Shown: positions 23,951 to 37,310, counted from the first letter of the stretch. The stretch is 64,000 nucleotides of DNA from Opisthorchis felineus (GCA_004794785.1 SJOL01007345.1:115463-179462); one strand, 5' to 3'. Numbers and translations: made by a program. Notes: generated by a model not told the origin, from the sequence alone.

Positions 23951-26900
23951 GCCGTGATCCCCATCAAGGGTGAGCAACCCCGCAATTTGAGCACAACGCT
24001 CGCTTCTTGTACATGACTAAACTTCATGGGTGCGGAAGCATAGCTATCGCATTAGACCTTTTAATTGGATTGTGCTGAGCTCGTCAATAACTGAAAATGG
24101 GATAAATGCACATGGAAGCTCTCTCGAAAGTGTCGGATTTGCCATACGAGACGGAGGTAACGAAGCTTCAACTTTGTAGGAGACAATGCCTTTTACATAC
24201 ATATTTATCAGATTTTTTTGATGGTTTCCTTTCTTTATGCGTTACACTAGAATACACGTTTATCTTGTGAGCCACTTCTTAGCCGAGGCACTGTTACCAG
24301 GCACAAATGTCCAAATTGACGGAAGGATTAAAGTGCGGCAAACGCTATGGTGTCTGCACCCTAGGCGATACTCATAGGAAGGGAGCTGAACTACGGTCGA
24401 TTGACGACTGATTAGAGAACCGAGTGGGCATCACTCTGCATACAGTGGCAGACTGACAGTTCTAGCGTGTGTGCATGTTTGTGCAAGAGTGTGCGTGAAT
24501 GTAAATATGTTGAGGGAACATCTAGGAGGAAAAATATGTACAAAATGAGGGAAAGTTCGTATCACAGAAAAGATGAGAGGAAGGCTGCTAGCATGCAAGT
24601 ATGTGTGCACCATGACAGCTTATTATCTCCTTTGCGATAAGACAGTATAGCCCACCTCTCCGTACCAAAAGCGTACAATACATATACCACTTATCAGCCC
24701 TTAAATATCTTTGTCGAAGAAAACATTTTGATCTCCATCGAAAGTGCCCCCGTCCCAGAATGTTAGAATGAATAGAACGCCCTAAAACTACGGTTCGAAG
24801 GGCAAGCGAATTGTGGAGATACAGCGAATTGAATACGACAGTCGTGTGGTTGGGTTGCCGTGTGGATTTCCTCGGGAGCGTGGACACAGGCTAAATTTCA
24901 CTTATCCTTTGGGATCAAATTAACTCGATGTAACCTTGTCACACATCACACACAAAAATGGAATGGAGCAGGAATTAAAACTGCATTCAAAGGGACGCAC
25001 AAAACTTTCCCATTCACACTGAACTTGGCGAAAAATCCCATCCGCTCCATGAACAGACATACACTTTTGATAAGCAAGTCAGTTTTCGTCCTCAATGGCA
25101 ACTATGATAATTATTTGTTACACGCACTGCATTATTCATCAGTTTCACAAGCCAAAAAAATGAATAACGCTCACCGGCTTTGCGGTTTTAACGTGCTGCA
25201 ATCCAGAAGTGTGGCCGGGTGTATAGGCGGATAGATAGAATTATCCATACCACAAACAAACCTTAACCCAGCCCATAAGTCTTGTATTTTTAGTAACATC
25301 GTGAAAGTTTTGTTTAACCGGTTGCATAGCCTCAACTCTGGTCCTTTGAAATGTGACAGATAGCCGCTTGGTTTCCCAAATGCCGCTAAACAGTAGGCAG
25401 CTAGCAAGAAAGCGAACAACGTCTATCTAAATGGAAAATGTGTACGGTGACAGGCATATAGTGAAAAGCATAAAGTGGGAGAGAGGAAACCACTGACCTC
25501 TGTCGTTAGTGGGAGTAATCAATTGTGCGTAGCCCGTGAATTTTGGACAACCTAAGGGTTCGCTCCGGTGCTGAGCAGCAGGGCACGACGCCGTTCATCC
25601 TTCAGTCAGGCAGTGCACGCTAGGTGATCTTGTGGCACTATCGAGACATTGATGCTTCTGCTTATGTGGACATTCCGCGTAGTGTATCATTAGTATTTTT
25701 AGGCTTTTCTGAATGTGTAATTGCTTTAACCGGAGACTGTATGGAAACCCTTGTAGCCCTTGTATCCTTCGTCGTAAAATGCAGTGCATAGCCCATCTCG
25801 AAGTTCGATTGTGATGCCATCCATTAAAGTCATCTTATTCCCTGGATTTAAGTAGTACAGCAGGATGGCACACAGCATAGCTTACTACCGGTTCTACCTT
25901 TTTTGAAGCTCAGTACAGTGTATAATTGTAGTGTATATGGAAGCTTTTAGAGAATTTACAGTTTTGGTTCTTTACTTCCCGAAAAACCCCAATAGACAGC
26001 CCTCCGCAGTTCGGGCTATTTCTTAAGTCACTGAGTTTTTGGTAAGATTACTGGAAGAATTATGTAAACCATGCTACACTGCACGGACGATATACAAAAT
26101 ATTCCAACAAGGCCAAAACATCGGCCTCAGCGAGACACCGCGTTGCTATCCATCGGACTCAGCAACCTGAAGATGAGTATGTTATTTGCCAATAGTATCT
26201 CCTTCGTAAGAACTGCGAAAGTGGACCACCGCCCTTTGAAGGCTTGTTTACACTACGTCTGCGTGATGAGTAAGGTAAACTGATTCATGATCACTCCACG
26301 AGATAGGTTAGAACGACCGTGTTGGTAGGAAGCATCGCGACTGTCAAATCGGGCATTCATCAAGTGAACAGAGGATTTGGAATGGCAGAAATGGGAAGAT
26401 GGTGCGCTTCCCCATTAAGAAGCAAGCTGATCGAATGAGTAAGGAGATGGAAAAACAGCCATTTGTCGATCAATTTGAGATATACATCAGGGTAACTGTG
26501 GATTACGTCATATGCTTCCGACAAAGTGGAGCTCAGAAGTAGAAAGAGGTGATTGTAATATGACGGTAGAAGTTCTGGAATTTAAATAAAAAGACCTACA
26601 TGTGACCACCTCATATTTACGCCGAAACCACCAGTATTTCTGGTGCAGTTCGCATGAGCAAGAGTGGAGGATTGGCACCAGGCGTATCGATGTCAGGGCC
26701 AATAGTGTATGACACTTTAAACTCTGTCCTTCCATACCATTTCCTATCAAATATGAGTCGGTGAATTACTGAGAGTTACCAGAAAGAAAGACAGCATATG
26801 ATTGAACCGGGTCTCTTACTTGATGACTTGTACAGTAGGAAGGAAACCGGTCTGATTTTCTGAACAGCGGGAAAGGAGAAGGAGAGAACCTTTCACATTG

Positions 26901-27327
26901 ATTAAAAGTTATCAAATCTTCGAATAAAGCAAGAATGAGTGATATAGACTCGCCACTGAACCCACCCTGGTTATAATAAAAATCTAAGCTCATTCCGGAG
27001 AAATGAACACTCCCAGTTGTTCGTAATTTCTCACACTATTCGCACAGTTTTATTCCCTTATAGGGAGCCCAGTTTTTTCCGTACTGCGGACATCCACAAC
27101 AGAGAATTCCCTTTAATAGCATTTTACCTCTCCAGATTGCTCCTTAGAATTGTTCTGCAAGTTGTTTGAAGGGGAACCTTTACCAACAGTTATAGCATTC
27201 GTTTTATAGGTCATGAAATCTAAGAGTCTGCAAAACTACTAGTATTTTGTTGGAAAATGTTTAATTCGTTTGCCTGGTGCACAGGCCCAACTTCTTTGTT
27301 GTCCCGCGATAAGTTGCCAGGTTTTCT
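23951..27327. other. No gene recognised
   Basis: A frame at 24860-25234 plus (124 codons) and one at 25171-25419 minus with a hydrophobic start are within chance expectation. A GT-rich patch occurs around 24469-24500. The frame at 26071-26283 ends with AAG|GTAAAC, a possible donor, but has no other support. Confidence 0.3.
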
Positions 27328-27509
27328 GGAGGTGTGCCCAGTGGTTAGAGTGCGAACTTACTGACCGAAAGGTCCGTAGTTCGAACCCGGCCTCTATATC
27401 TCGACTTCTCCTGTCTAGGCTTTGGCGACCTGGCAGTATCCCAGCCCTAGTACTTCCTCCGGGTGGCATGGTAGCTAAGCACCGATAGGGTGTTACGGCC
27501 GAACGATTA
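27328..27509 (+). mobile_element. tRNA-derived SINE family A, copy 5
   Basis: This is the only plus-strand copy. The head reads GTGTGCCCAGTGGTTAGAGT (A-box-like), then ACCGAAAGGTCCGTAGTTCGAACCCGG with the B box, then the body with CTTCTCCTGTCTAGG and TATCCCAGCCC, and a tail GTTACGGCCGAACGATTAG. The similarity stops at 27509. A target-site duplication could not be identified by eye. Confidence 0.85.
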
Positions 27510-27677
27510 GTGGTGTGCATTTTTGTCTGTTGATGAAATTCAAATTGACCCTACAAAATTTCCATCCGCTTCCACAATAAGAATGGATTAACTTCCTCTG
27601 AGTTTATATAAACTGTTGAAAAATTGGTTGATGGTACTGCCTTGGATTTTTGATGCATGTGTATTTCGTTCTTTTGA

Positions 27678-27937
27678 GGACTACGGGGGGTTACCAAATT
27701 ACACAGAGCCTAATGTGAGAACAGGGCGCTACATGTTGATTTCGCTATCTGCCAATATTGGTATGGATTTGAGAAATCATCCTCCCTCCAATCAGCATAG
27801 CTTTTCACTGGACGAAAGCTCGGGTTTCGATTATCCAATTATAAACCTCCGTTATTTTAGTCAGTACTGCAATTTGAGACAATCGGCGCCTTCGGACATA
27901 CAACAATTGATCGACCCTAAGTGCTGCAGAGCCAATC
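27678..27937 (+). other. Open frame with splice-like edges, doubtful exon
   Basis: A 133-codon open frame (27616-28017) includes a segment with a pyrimidine-rich TTCGTTCTTTTGAG before it and AATCAG|GTAATA at 27937/27938. The encoded stretch begins EDYGGLPNYTEPNVRTG and has no repeats or known motif. A frame of this length is expected a few times by chance in 64 kb, so the call is weak. From 27938 to 28689 I see nothing else. Confidence 0.15.
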
Positions 27938-28689
27938 AGGTAATAGACCAATCGCGAGTACACACATTCGGACATCTAGGGAAGTCTTTACAAAGTGGCG
28001 AACAGGTCTGCTTTTAAGCTAATGAGAACCCATGATTTTGCATCAATCACGTAAGAATTTTCCGGAGTGAAACGAGTCCTTTTTTTGATTGATTTCCGGG
28101 AACGCAACAGACAGTAGTATGGCCGGTGTAACTATTAGGGTGTGCAATGCACCGAGGTCTAGATAACCTCATTGGTCGTTATATGATCAAGGAGATATTT
28201 TGTCATGTTCACGAAAATTAGGTAGAATACGCCCATAATGTACCTTAATATGGTAAGAACGTAATTCCTCTTCTGTCTAGACAATTCGTATCAAAACACC
28301 TTGTGTTGGAGCTACTTACAGCATTTCGGTAGCTAGATGAATAGATTAAAATTCATTCATTTTTTGTCATGATGGCCATTTTGTTGACTTTCCATGCTTT
28401 TCTGTACACACCAGGGTCCTGTGAATGCCTTAGTTATCGTAGCAACAGAATAAGGTTATACATGCTTGACATTTAAAAAAATGACACCGACCAAATATTG
28501 CGTTTTCTCTGTCGCTAAGCAAAATTAAGCACGCAAGTTCAATTTTCGCCTGTTCATTAAGGTGATAAAGTGTAAAATGGTTTTTTTCTTCACGGTACCA
28601 AATGTTCACTTCGCCGCTTTGGTACTGTGGTGAGGGCTCATTTGCAGTTATGTCGGAATTCAGTACCAGAACACAACAGGTCCATTCGT

Positions 28690-28762
28690 TTTGCGATAAA
28701 CACCCGGTCTCAAATTAACTTGGTATTGACGAAAAACTCCGCTAAAATGAAACTGAATCTCT
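28690..28762 (+). repeat. Local direct repeat family E, copy 1
   Basis: The sequence aligns with 29005-29078, about 315 bases away. Shared features are GCGA...ACAC, CGGTGT/CGGTCT-like, TTGGTATTGACG/TGGTGTTGACG, and CTGAATC near the end. Identity looks moderate. It may be a degenerate interspersed repeat. The overlapping 83-codon frame at 28627-28878 has a hydrophobic stretch but is not otherwise supported. Confidence 0.4.
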
Positions 28763-29004
28763 TTCTTCTAATAATATTCGTCAATTGCATGTGCTGCACA
28801 AAGACAGTCGCGTGTTTTGTTTGGAGCGATATATTCAAGATACCGAAATGTGTCTCCACCCACCTACTATGGAAATAGTTGGTTATGTTCATGAAAACTC
28901 CTGACAAGCCACCAGCAGTTTCGCCCTTTTTGGGGAACATCTAGTTTGCCTGGTCCCCGAACCCCCATCAATTTGACCCCCCGCCTGAACGCAAAAATTG
29001 CATT

Positions 29005-29078
29005 GCGGCGAACACTCGGGTGTAAATCAAACTGGTGTTGACGTGAGACTCAGCTGCATTTCACCTGAATCCCTCGTT
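29005..29078 (+). repeat. Local direct repeat family E, copy 2
   Basis: This is the partner of 28690-28762. It is preceded by a C-rich stretch (28955-28990). No function is suggested. Confidence 0.4.
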
Positions 29079-30212
29079 TATGAAGATACTTGTTCTACAC
29101 AGATGATAAGCTCCGAAGACAATCTCATTTAGCTGGTGTACTAATAAATGACTCACATGATCACGAGTATTGAATCCTTGTGATTACATCACTACGGTTA
29201 AGGTAAGCAATTTCATCGTCGAACTTTTCGACGAACAGGTTCAGAGGACTTTAGAAATGTTTCATATTTGTCACCTCTCTCACGTAGATACATCACCGGA
29301 CAAGGATGTGGCTTTGCTACTTCAACAGATATTTCGCTATGGGGGATTATTAGTGAATTGAAACGAGATTGTTGGGTGTGGGGGACTGTACGGGAATCGA
29401 GCAACGAATAATCCAGTTATGGCTGATCCGTCGAAAAATCTCTCGTTAACGAATAGCATATAATAGTATAGTACAGAAAACCATGACCCTAATTGGTTGG
29501 TCTTCTGGTTGTTCCCATAGTTAACCGCAAAAGTGAAATATGAGTTCAAATCTGTTTGGACAATCACCCACAGTCTCTAGAAGACGATTTTACGGGGTTG
29601 ATATTTCGTGGTCTCTGAGAGAGAAGCCCTTTCGAATGAAGCCCACAACAAGAGTACCGTCAGCCGCAATCTAGCAAGTGATTTAGATGAAAAAACGATA
29701 AACACCTCTTCCCCCGCGATGATCTCTTCTCGAAGGTTGTGGCCTTACCTTACTCATTTGTCTATCCACAGAAGATTAGAGCTTGAGCCATATTCACTGT
29801 ATTATGGCATTGGCAACAAAAGGTGAAAAACTCTCTGGAGAGCGACCACTTTAAGGAAAGATTAAATATCCATGCAATCCTCTGGTAGGGCAAAACCGAT
29901 GAAAGAAGCTTCGAGGGGTCGTTCTTCATTACACAAGCTGACGAAAATTAATGTCTACGTGATCTCTTGTCCTGGTCAATACAGATCGAGGGCTTGAAAA
30001 ATAACAAAGCGAACCTTACAAATGAAACAAGCTTGAAGCAAAATATTCAGGTAGAAGTCACGATCGATTAGCCTGGATGGTCAATGGTCATCTGAGCAGA
30101 CCACGGAAGAATCCATGCTCATACAAAGCGTGATTACGCAAAAGTTGGTCCCCTTATTTCGTTTCACGGATGGAGTGACTGCTCGTTTCGAAAACCATCT
30201 TGATGCCAAAAA

Positions 30213-30236
30213 ATATATATATATATATATATATAT
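30213..30236. repeat. (AT)12 microsatellite
   Basis: An uninterrupted run of alternating A and T is visible directly, preceded by a run of A. It is likely length-variable and could mark variation between individuals. No function is implied. Confidence 0.95.
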
Positions 30237-32007
30237 TAGCATGCCTTTGTATGACTTCTGCGTAGCGGTAAATGGTTATGGGAGCAATTCTACTAAAACA
30301 AAGACTTTCTTTGAGCAGTCTCGTCTTGTCAAGTAGCTCGGGATATACACTCTAATTCGGGATGTGATAAAATTGTATATAAAAGAATTTCAATGATAGT
30401 TAACGCAAGCAGTTCTAAACAAGGGACCACTCAATGCTTTGTCCAACATAGTGCTGTTTTTAGTCTGCATCAAAATCACAAAATCTGTTGGTCAGTCTTC
30501 ATGGCTTTCAGTTGATTCACGTTCAACTATGCGCTAGCCATGTTGAGGAACCATTTCGGCGTTATAGACTCCATCAAAAAGTACTTACAGATGTCATGAA
30601 AACTCGTTTATCTGCACCCAGATCATGATATTGTGAGATGAATCATTCCAGCAAGAGCAGCTTCTTAGCATATTTTGACCTCACCGGCAAAGCGAAATTG
30701 AATTTTGAAATCTGACGAGTATCAAATGTAACTGAGAAACAACTGGCGAATATTTGCCACAACAAGTCGCCAAACTATGCATGTTCCATGTACTTTCAGA
30801 AGAATAAGGCCATGACAATATGGTGTGGTTGTAGCACACGGAAATGCTATAGTTATTTTGCATGTCCAGACTACTCGAATTGTGAAACGAAATCCGTCAG
30901 TCTCAAGCGGAGTGGAAAGGAGAACTAATCGAGTTTTTGTCTCCTCAGTTCATGTTTTCCAGCATGCAGTACATCCATTCATCCCACATAGGGGAATATC
31001 CTTATTGTTCCCGTGACAAAGCAGTTAATAACAATGAAAGAAGACATGTATACAGAAATTCAGTCGGCCTTCTGTCTCAACAGTTTAAATTTTCTGAATA
31101 GCGCCTGTTACAGTCATTCGTATGTTATCTTGCCATGATTTTTTTTATTCAAAATTAAAATTGGTTGGACTATAGTTGCAAGGAATCGGGGTACAGAACT
31201 TCTCCGTCTGTTTCCGCTGTGAGTTCAATTCAGGATGGGTGCGAATGACCAGTACAATTATCCTAACTGTGTTAGGAAAACATCGATCCCTGACAGTTTC
31301 TCGCCCTGGTTTCGATCACTTTCCTCAGAGGTCAATTGGACTGTGAAATACAAACATACCAATGGACTCTGCGTTCGTATGGTCTTCGGTAGTCTCAAAA
31401 ATCCCAGTCAAGCCTCTCATGTTATTCCACCACATGAAAAATGGTGCAGGTTATACAACCTACAACCTGGTTTGTGACTCGGCTGCTTCATTTGATCGGA
31501 TGGTCCTGGTGACGCGCATTACCAAGGCCTGTCTACCCATGCTATCACGACAACCGGAAGTGTTGACGTTCTAAAAGTGCACATTTTCACCATGGGACAG
31601 CACTATAGTGAATAGTTAGTCGACCAAAACTTCATTTATTTTTACCCCACTTTTCGAGTCCCATATTGTTACTTAGTCTGATGCATTACGTCAAGAAAAA
31701 ACGGCATGTCGTGAAGACCGTACTACCGCTAGGTTCTTCAAAATGTGCATTTTTAAATAAATCACACTAAAAAGATACCTCATTACCCAGCTATAGCCTC
31801 AGGAATTAGTCGAGTTTCGGCATGAAGAATTCGGGTCTTGAGTATATCACTAATGGCTCCTGACAAGCCGTATTTGAGGTATTCTGAGAGAACGTCGGAT
31901 ACCTTGGGGGGAGGGCTGGCTGTCCGCCCTAGCGTCCTGGCTGTGCAGCTTGTCGGGAGCTATCGATCGTTCAGTTGGCGAGCTTGGATGGGTTTCGTTA
32001 GTTGTGC

Positions 32008-32247
32008 CTATTCATCCGAATCGGCTGACAAATCAGCCAGGTTAGTTCCAGGTAGCTTGGCATGTCCGCGCCGCATCCCCAAAACCAGCTGACATGCAGT
32101 ACATTTGGGATCGTATGGATTAGTTGCGCCGATGCGCTGTCGTGTCCGACTGACGGAATTTTTAGCTGCTGGCTTGCGCCTATCCTCCACAACCACACTC
32201 CTGAGGAGGGCAACACTGACGTCTCCCATATAGTGGTGCAGCTCCAA
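32008..32247 (-). other. Possible coding segment with CxxC, unidentified
   Basis: A minus frame of 79 codons reads ...LLRSVVVEDRRKPAAKNS...QRIGATNPYDPKCTACQLVLG...RRGHAKLPGTN. It has a KCTAC (CxxC) pair and a basic character. It lies in the only clearly GC-richer patch of the central region (about 31830-32350). It could be an exon or a fragment of a mobile element ORF; I do not recognise the family. No splice pair could be assigned. GGCTGA/TCAGCC at about 32021-32036 forms a small inverted repeat within it. Confidence 0.2.
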
Positions 32248-35200
32248 TTACAATTGTGCATGTGGGTAGCTCCATGGAGGCAAACTGTGGGTTGCAACCG
32301 AATACAGAACAAAGACCCTTTGTCTAGTGAACAGTTATCACTCAACTAAAAACAGATTAAGATAATGGATAAAACGCGACAAGCATGCATAACTACGCCT
32401 GCGCACGATTAACAGTCTGGGTCACCGTTGGCCAGTAGAAGAATCAGTCTTCTGCTGGGCCGTTGGAATATACGTCAGATGCACTGCCCTGAAATTGGCT
32501 TGATCGAAATACGGCTCATTTGTGTTTTTGTTCACCCATTAGCAGTCAAACTACTTATGTGGGGGTGCAAGCTTTGAGCAGTTGCGTAACGAACACAGAA
32601 TCATTGGTGTGTCATTATCTCGGGTGAGTCTCAAACCCTCGTACGTCTGTGTAACAGAGGGAGGGGCTGTGAAGCATATCGCAGTTTTCATCGTCATTCC
32701 GACTCAGACCGTTAGATGTGCGCTAGTGTACTGAGTATTTTGTATTCTTGTCGTTTTACAGCATCTCATTCGGTTTTTATTCGAGTGACGGTCAATAATT
32801 AGGCAAACTGACTTTGTTTTTTAATCGGTTGTAACTCTCAGGCAAATGTTATGTCCTCCTTACACAGGATATGTTACGTGCAAAACGTCACTGTTCATTT
32901 GTGGTGAAATTGGAGATTTACGTCGCCTCTGAATTGTCCGGATAAGAATAGGAATCCACTGCTGGTAGGACCGGATTGTTGACACCAACGCGTGATAATC
33001 TCTTTCAGAGTCTTTCATTTCTCAAACAAAGCCGATTGTGGCAGTTAGAAGTAACGGTTTATCTGGCCAATTGGACCGAGCAACTATGTCGAACGTGCTA
33101 AATTTAAGCAGGAAAGTATTTTCACTAAGTTCATCATAGTTTTGGAGGTTCGGAAGGTATGAGGTGTATTGCAGAGGGTGCAGGACTATAAACAACAAAA
33201 CCATGCTTCTACTAAAATTTACATCTGGTCCAATCAAATCCTCAGCACATTGCCGCTCAGTAGGTGATGCGCTGATTTCAAACTGTGTAATACAACGCAG
33301 TACTGGTCGGGCTACCATCGGGAGTCGTTTTTTTTACTTGTTTGACTGCTAGAACCATGGGTGACTTGGTTCTACACGGCAGCTGAATAAACGATACATC
33401 TGAGTTCCACTCAGGTACAGACTTTTCGGTTTATTACAACGCCTGTTACATTCAACCTGTTTTATCCTACAAGCAGCATTCAAAGCTGGCTACCCTTGGC
33501 AGTGTTTTGGGTCTGTTCTGACCCGAAATAATGAAACCTAATCTTCGCGCTTCACTTCTTATTTTGTCCGTTTACATTTATGTTTACTTTCTTACTTTCA
33601 CTCGACTGAGTATAGTGTGTCTCAAGCATTAGCAGTTTACCCCTAGACAAGTAACACAAGAAATATGCTCACTCCTTCATGGAAAAGTTGAAAACTGGCT
33701 GGACTTTCAAGATATTTTTGCAAAATCAACGTATGTGTGTGCAAATTGAAAAAAGGCCAGGTGGACTTTTTCACTATTTTCACTCGAGAGCTATCTAACG
33801 GGCATTCTCCACGTAAGTCATGGGGTATAATACCCTGTAATCTGAGGTCACGTAGCTAACATTCGCCGAAACACAGTAACATTAACGGTATCCCGACGAT
33901 AATGGATCATACTTCGGAAGATAATTTATACTTAAGTTGCTTAATTATGTGAAAAATGTGCAGTATACAGTTTCTAAGTGGTATGCTCGAACGGAAGATC
34001 GTTCTATCAATTTCCCTATGGAGTAGCTAATTTATCGTCTTAATTTGTGTACCAAATCACTCCAAAAAACACCCTCTCTATCAGCTGGACGTATCCGGTC
34101 TGATGGTGCATTTCTCTTGTAACACAGTAGATTTTGTTGATTTCGGGGAGAACATCTTGCGTCCGCGCTCTCCCCTGAGTTGGAAAATGTACGAATGACG
34201 GCAACGCCAGGCCCAAACAACTCTTGTCTTGAAAAACTGCCTCGCTATTTCCTTCTCAAAACAAACACTTGGTGGGTTTGACCAGCTACGTGAATGAAAG
34301 TTGATTAGAGTGAGAACAACTCACAAATTACCGTGTCTCCAGACGGGACCATTCCACATTTTTTGATATTCACCTTTCTCAATCAAATGCAAGTCCGTGT
34401 CATCTGATGTTATGTCAGTGCCTGTACTAGAGTGCAGCTATGCAGCACTTCACGTGTCACGGACATTGCAGCCGCCAAATTTCAGAGTAAGAGATTCAAA
34501 AAACTCGCTTCCCAAGTTGGAATAACTCCGCAATTTTACCATAGGGATAGTGCAGACATGCCCACGTGTGAGTCAGTTTAGCGAGGAATTACGCGCAGTG
34601 AACCTATTTACAGTCGTCGTATTCTCAACCTAATCGTATCTTCGGAACTATTTTTGAGCGATGGTTCTAAAGATCCGCCTTTGGTTGCGAACCATAGACG
34701 GTATTCACGGTAGAAGTGCCAAACAACTTAGACGGGTGATATGATCGCTTCTTCGTAAAATATAGCAAGACGAACATCAAGGTACAGATGCGGAAAACAC
34801 GTCTTTGTATCACACAGGTGGTTATCGTTTTGTTCACCGACGCAGCTAGCTGAACCTAAATAACTGCCTGTGAAGATGCTCATCAGGGGTCAGTGCCTTT
34901 CCGGGGATTCGCTACCAATGGGAATTAACAGAAAAAACACAGAATAAGGACTTTCGTAGAGAGCGCAGACAGCTGAATTCTTCAGAAACCCGCGTGAGTT
35001 ACTGCAGGTTCATTGGATTGCGCACCCGAGATTTTGATAATCCCATAAGCAAACCGAATTTTTTTGGTTTGCTCGAGTACAGCACCTGTTGAATTTCACT
35101 CCGGAATGCCTCGTCAACCCATAGGTCTAACCAATACTCACCTACCATCAACTTCAGTGTAGACTGACAGTCCATTTTCAAAAAATTAATCTCATAGGTC

Positions 35201-35730
35201 TTCTGAGATCGTAACCCGTGTTCTCACACCCCAACTTATACGTGATAGTGGGTTTGTCCGGGTGAGACGTGAACCATGTGCCCATTTTTGCATGCGAGTT
35301 TGGTTTCAACGGGAAACTCCACTGGATCCGAGCTGGATTTCTCGTTTATGATGTTGTTCTTCAACTGAATGTGCTGCACAACGGCTGCCTCCTGCTTCAG
35401 TTGATACGAAATTCGAGATATGGCTGTACATTTTCTTGAAGGAGCGCAGACTTATGGGTAGTGTTCCTGCAAGGAAACACGTCCCACCTCATTGTTATAA
35501 AAAATAATACACAAAAGAAAAGACACCCAATTGTTTCTGCGCCTGGTGACATTCTCCCTTTAGATCCCACTGAGGTTCCTTTACCTGCAATGTATCATAA
35601 GATACTGAGAAACAGATATCAACCATTCTAATGGGTACTATTCATAAGCGTTGAACACATACCATTCCACATGGTTCAACTAGCTTTTTTGAAATTGCTA
35701 TTCCAGAAATAGGTTTACTGAACACCTACT

Positions 35731-35832
35731 TCGTTAGAGAAAACACAGTACTCATAAAGTTGCTGAAAATTTTTCGACAGGCCACGACCGGTTTCGTTCG
35801 TCATGGGGCTCATCAGGTTGACGCGATGTCCA
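35731..35832 (-). ncRNA. Hammerhead ribozyme-like motif, family H1, copy c
   Basis: On the minus strand CTGATGAG (complement of 35809-35816) is followed by a degenerate stem II, then GAAAC (complement of 35791-35795) and GGTC (complement of 35786-35789). ACCGGT is self-complementary, so stem III could form between two molecules. Downstream on the minus strand the sequence TTTTCAGCAAC...TATGAGTACTGTG aligns with copies a and b. Stem II and stem I pair poorly here, so activity is doubtful despite intact core boxes. The orientation is opposite to copies a and b. Confidence 0.55.
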
Positions 35833-35902
35833 AGCTTTCGTCAAACCCATGTTCTATATGAGCATGAGATTGTGTAATTATCGAGATACACATTCAATTA
35901 AA

Positions 35903-35920
35903 GAATAGAATAGAATAGAA
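35903..35920. repeat. Short AATAG-type pentanucleotide repeat
   Basis: Three to four units of AGAAT are visible in tandem. It is probably a minor microsatellite. Confidence 0.8.
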
Positions 35921-37204
35921 AGCTAGGATTCAGTCGGGTCTCTCGTTAACTTCAACGTAATTCGTCACTTTATATATGGTTTGACTAATCGTTTCTGATA
36001 GGTTGTTTCAAAACATGGCCACCTCCCTGAGGCGACTAAATTTCCTCGATTTTTTTAACTCCACCAAAAGTACGTTAATGTGAGACTGGAACGAGCAAAA
36101 ATCAAGAGAAGAGTCAATTCCGGAGCTAAGTGAGAACAAGGAGGCCCACAAATAAATACTCCTGGGGATTCTGAAAATCAGCTGGTCGGTACCAAATAGC
36201 TGACGATTCTAAGGTCGCCTAACTAGCACCATCCAGAGTTGACCAACTTGACTTAATTTCAGTCCTTGTGACCTACAATTTCGAGGCATTTTGCAAACTC
36301 ATACTGTGGGGGTGTCCCTTGATGAATCAGCCTGCATACCGACTTCCAATGTCCTCTTAACTATGTCACGAACAACGGGCAGCATATTGGCGCTAACAAA
36401 ACGCTTGCAGATCCGATGCTCGCCCCAGTTTTTCCGCTGTTGACTTACGTGGTTTTGGATGACGGCATGCTGGATTCACCCACTAAATCTATCCCTCTGA
36501 CTGACGAAGGATGATTGGATGAGAAGCGATCCGGAGCTAAAAACATTCATTAGATTAGCTCTTACACACCTCCAGCCTATGTGGTTGCACGTTCTGCACG
36601 ATAGAAGTATCCTTAACGCAAGCTGACTTTTGTATTCAAACGTAAAATCACGTGTGTTCCATTCATAGCCAGATGCTCAAAAGGAATATCTCTCAAAAGA
36701 TAAAACTAGTGAGCTCAGAGTCGACCGCTGGGTACTAGTAAACATCATTTACTTGAGATGCAATCGATCTGTCAAGACGAATCAAATTACTGATTGATCA
36801 AATATGGCCTGGGCACATAGATGCGGCCATGAACAAAGAAACAATGAATTTGAGTACTCTAGACACCACATACCTACAATACACATGAATCTGGAATGTT
36901 GTCGCAAACGTTACAAACTCTCAGAGTGTTGAATGCAGGTCGACGTCCAATCCAGCTGATCGGATAGAACAAATATCACGGCGTGTAGGAGCACTTCAGA
37001 TGAAGTAAAATGGGAAGCAAGCAACAGAAAGTCCGACTGAAGGCTGTCCACAGAAAGAAATTCACTTACGTCAGTTGGAATCACTCAGCCTTCCTTATCA
37101 GAATAAGTGTACCTCAGCTTGGATCTGTTCCCTTGTTCAACAAAAACTTCGGAAGAGTGCCCAGCTTACATGTTAGTAGCGTCTTCCACAACATGCCAGA
37201 CTAA
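35921..37204. other. No gene recognised
   Basis: No open frame above about 60 codons apart from one starting at 37010, and no motif or repeat was recognised. Confidence 0.35.
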
Positions 37205-37310
37205 GGTTGATGGAAACCCGGGGAGTGCACCCGCTTGTTGTGTCCCAAGAAGGGTGAAACCGGTCGTGAGCTGCTCAAGAGTTATCAGCAACCATATAAG
37301 TACTGTGATT
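37205..37310 (+). ncRNA. Hammerhead-like repeat family H1, copy b (core damaged)
   Basis: GAAAC (37256-37260) and CGGTC (37261-37265) are intact, and CCC/GGG (37244-37246 with 37252-37254) can form stem II. The CTGATGAG position reads CTTGTTGTG (37234-37242), so the core is destroyed. Sequence on both sides, including GTGAGCTGCTCAAGAG and ATCAGCAACC, aligns with copies a and c. The copy is useful for building a consensus: here stem II is better preserved than in the copy with the best CUGAUGA box. Confidence 0.5.

Larger units (their letters stand above)
29079..35730. other. Long segment without a supported gene
   Basis: A strong donor-like AAG|GTAAGC occurs near 29202, but no open exon precedes it. 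A GC-richer island at 31830-32350 is listed separately. CTGATGAG on the minus strand at 34872-34879 is not followed by GAAA and is not a ribozyme. The remainder holds short frames only. Confidence 0.35.

Noticed and set aside
27328..27400. Possible tRNA gene
   Set aside because: The A and B boxes belong to a SINE head with a non-tRNA body; no cloverleaf acceptor stem closes it.
34872..34879. CTGATGAG on the minus strand, hammerhead-like box
   Set aside because: No GAAA or cleavage triplet follows at a workable distance.
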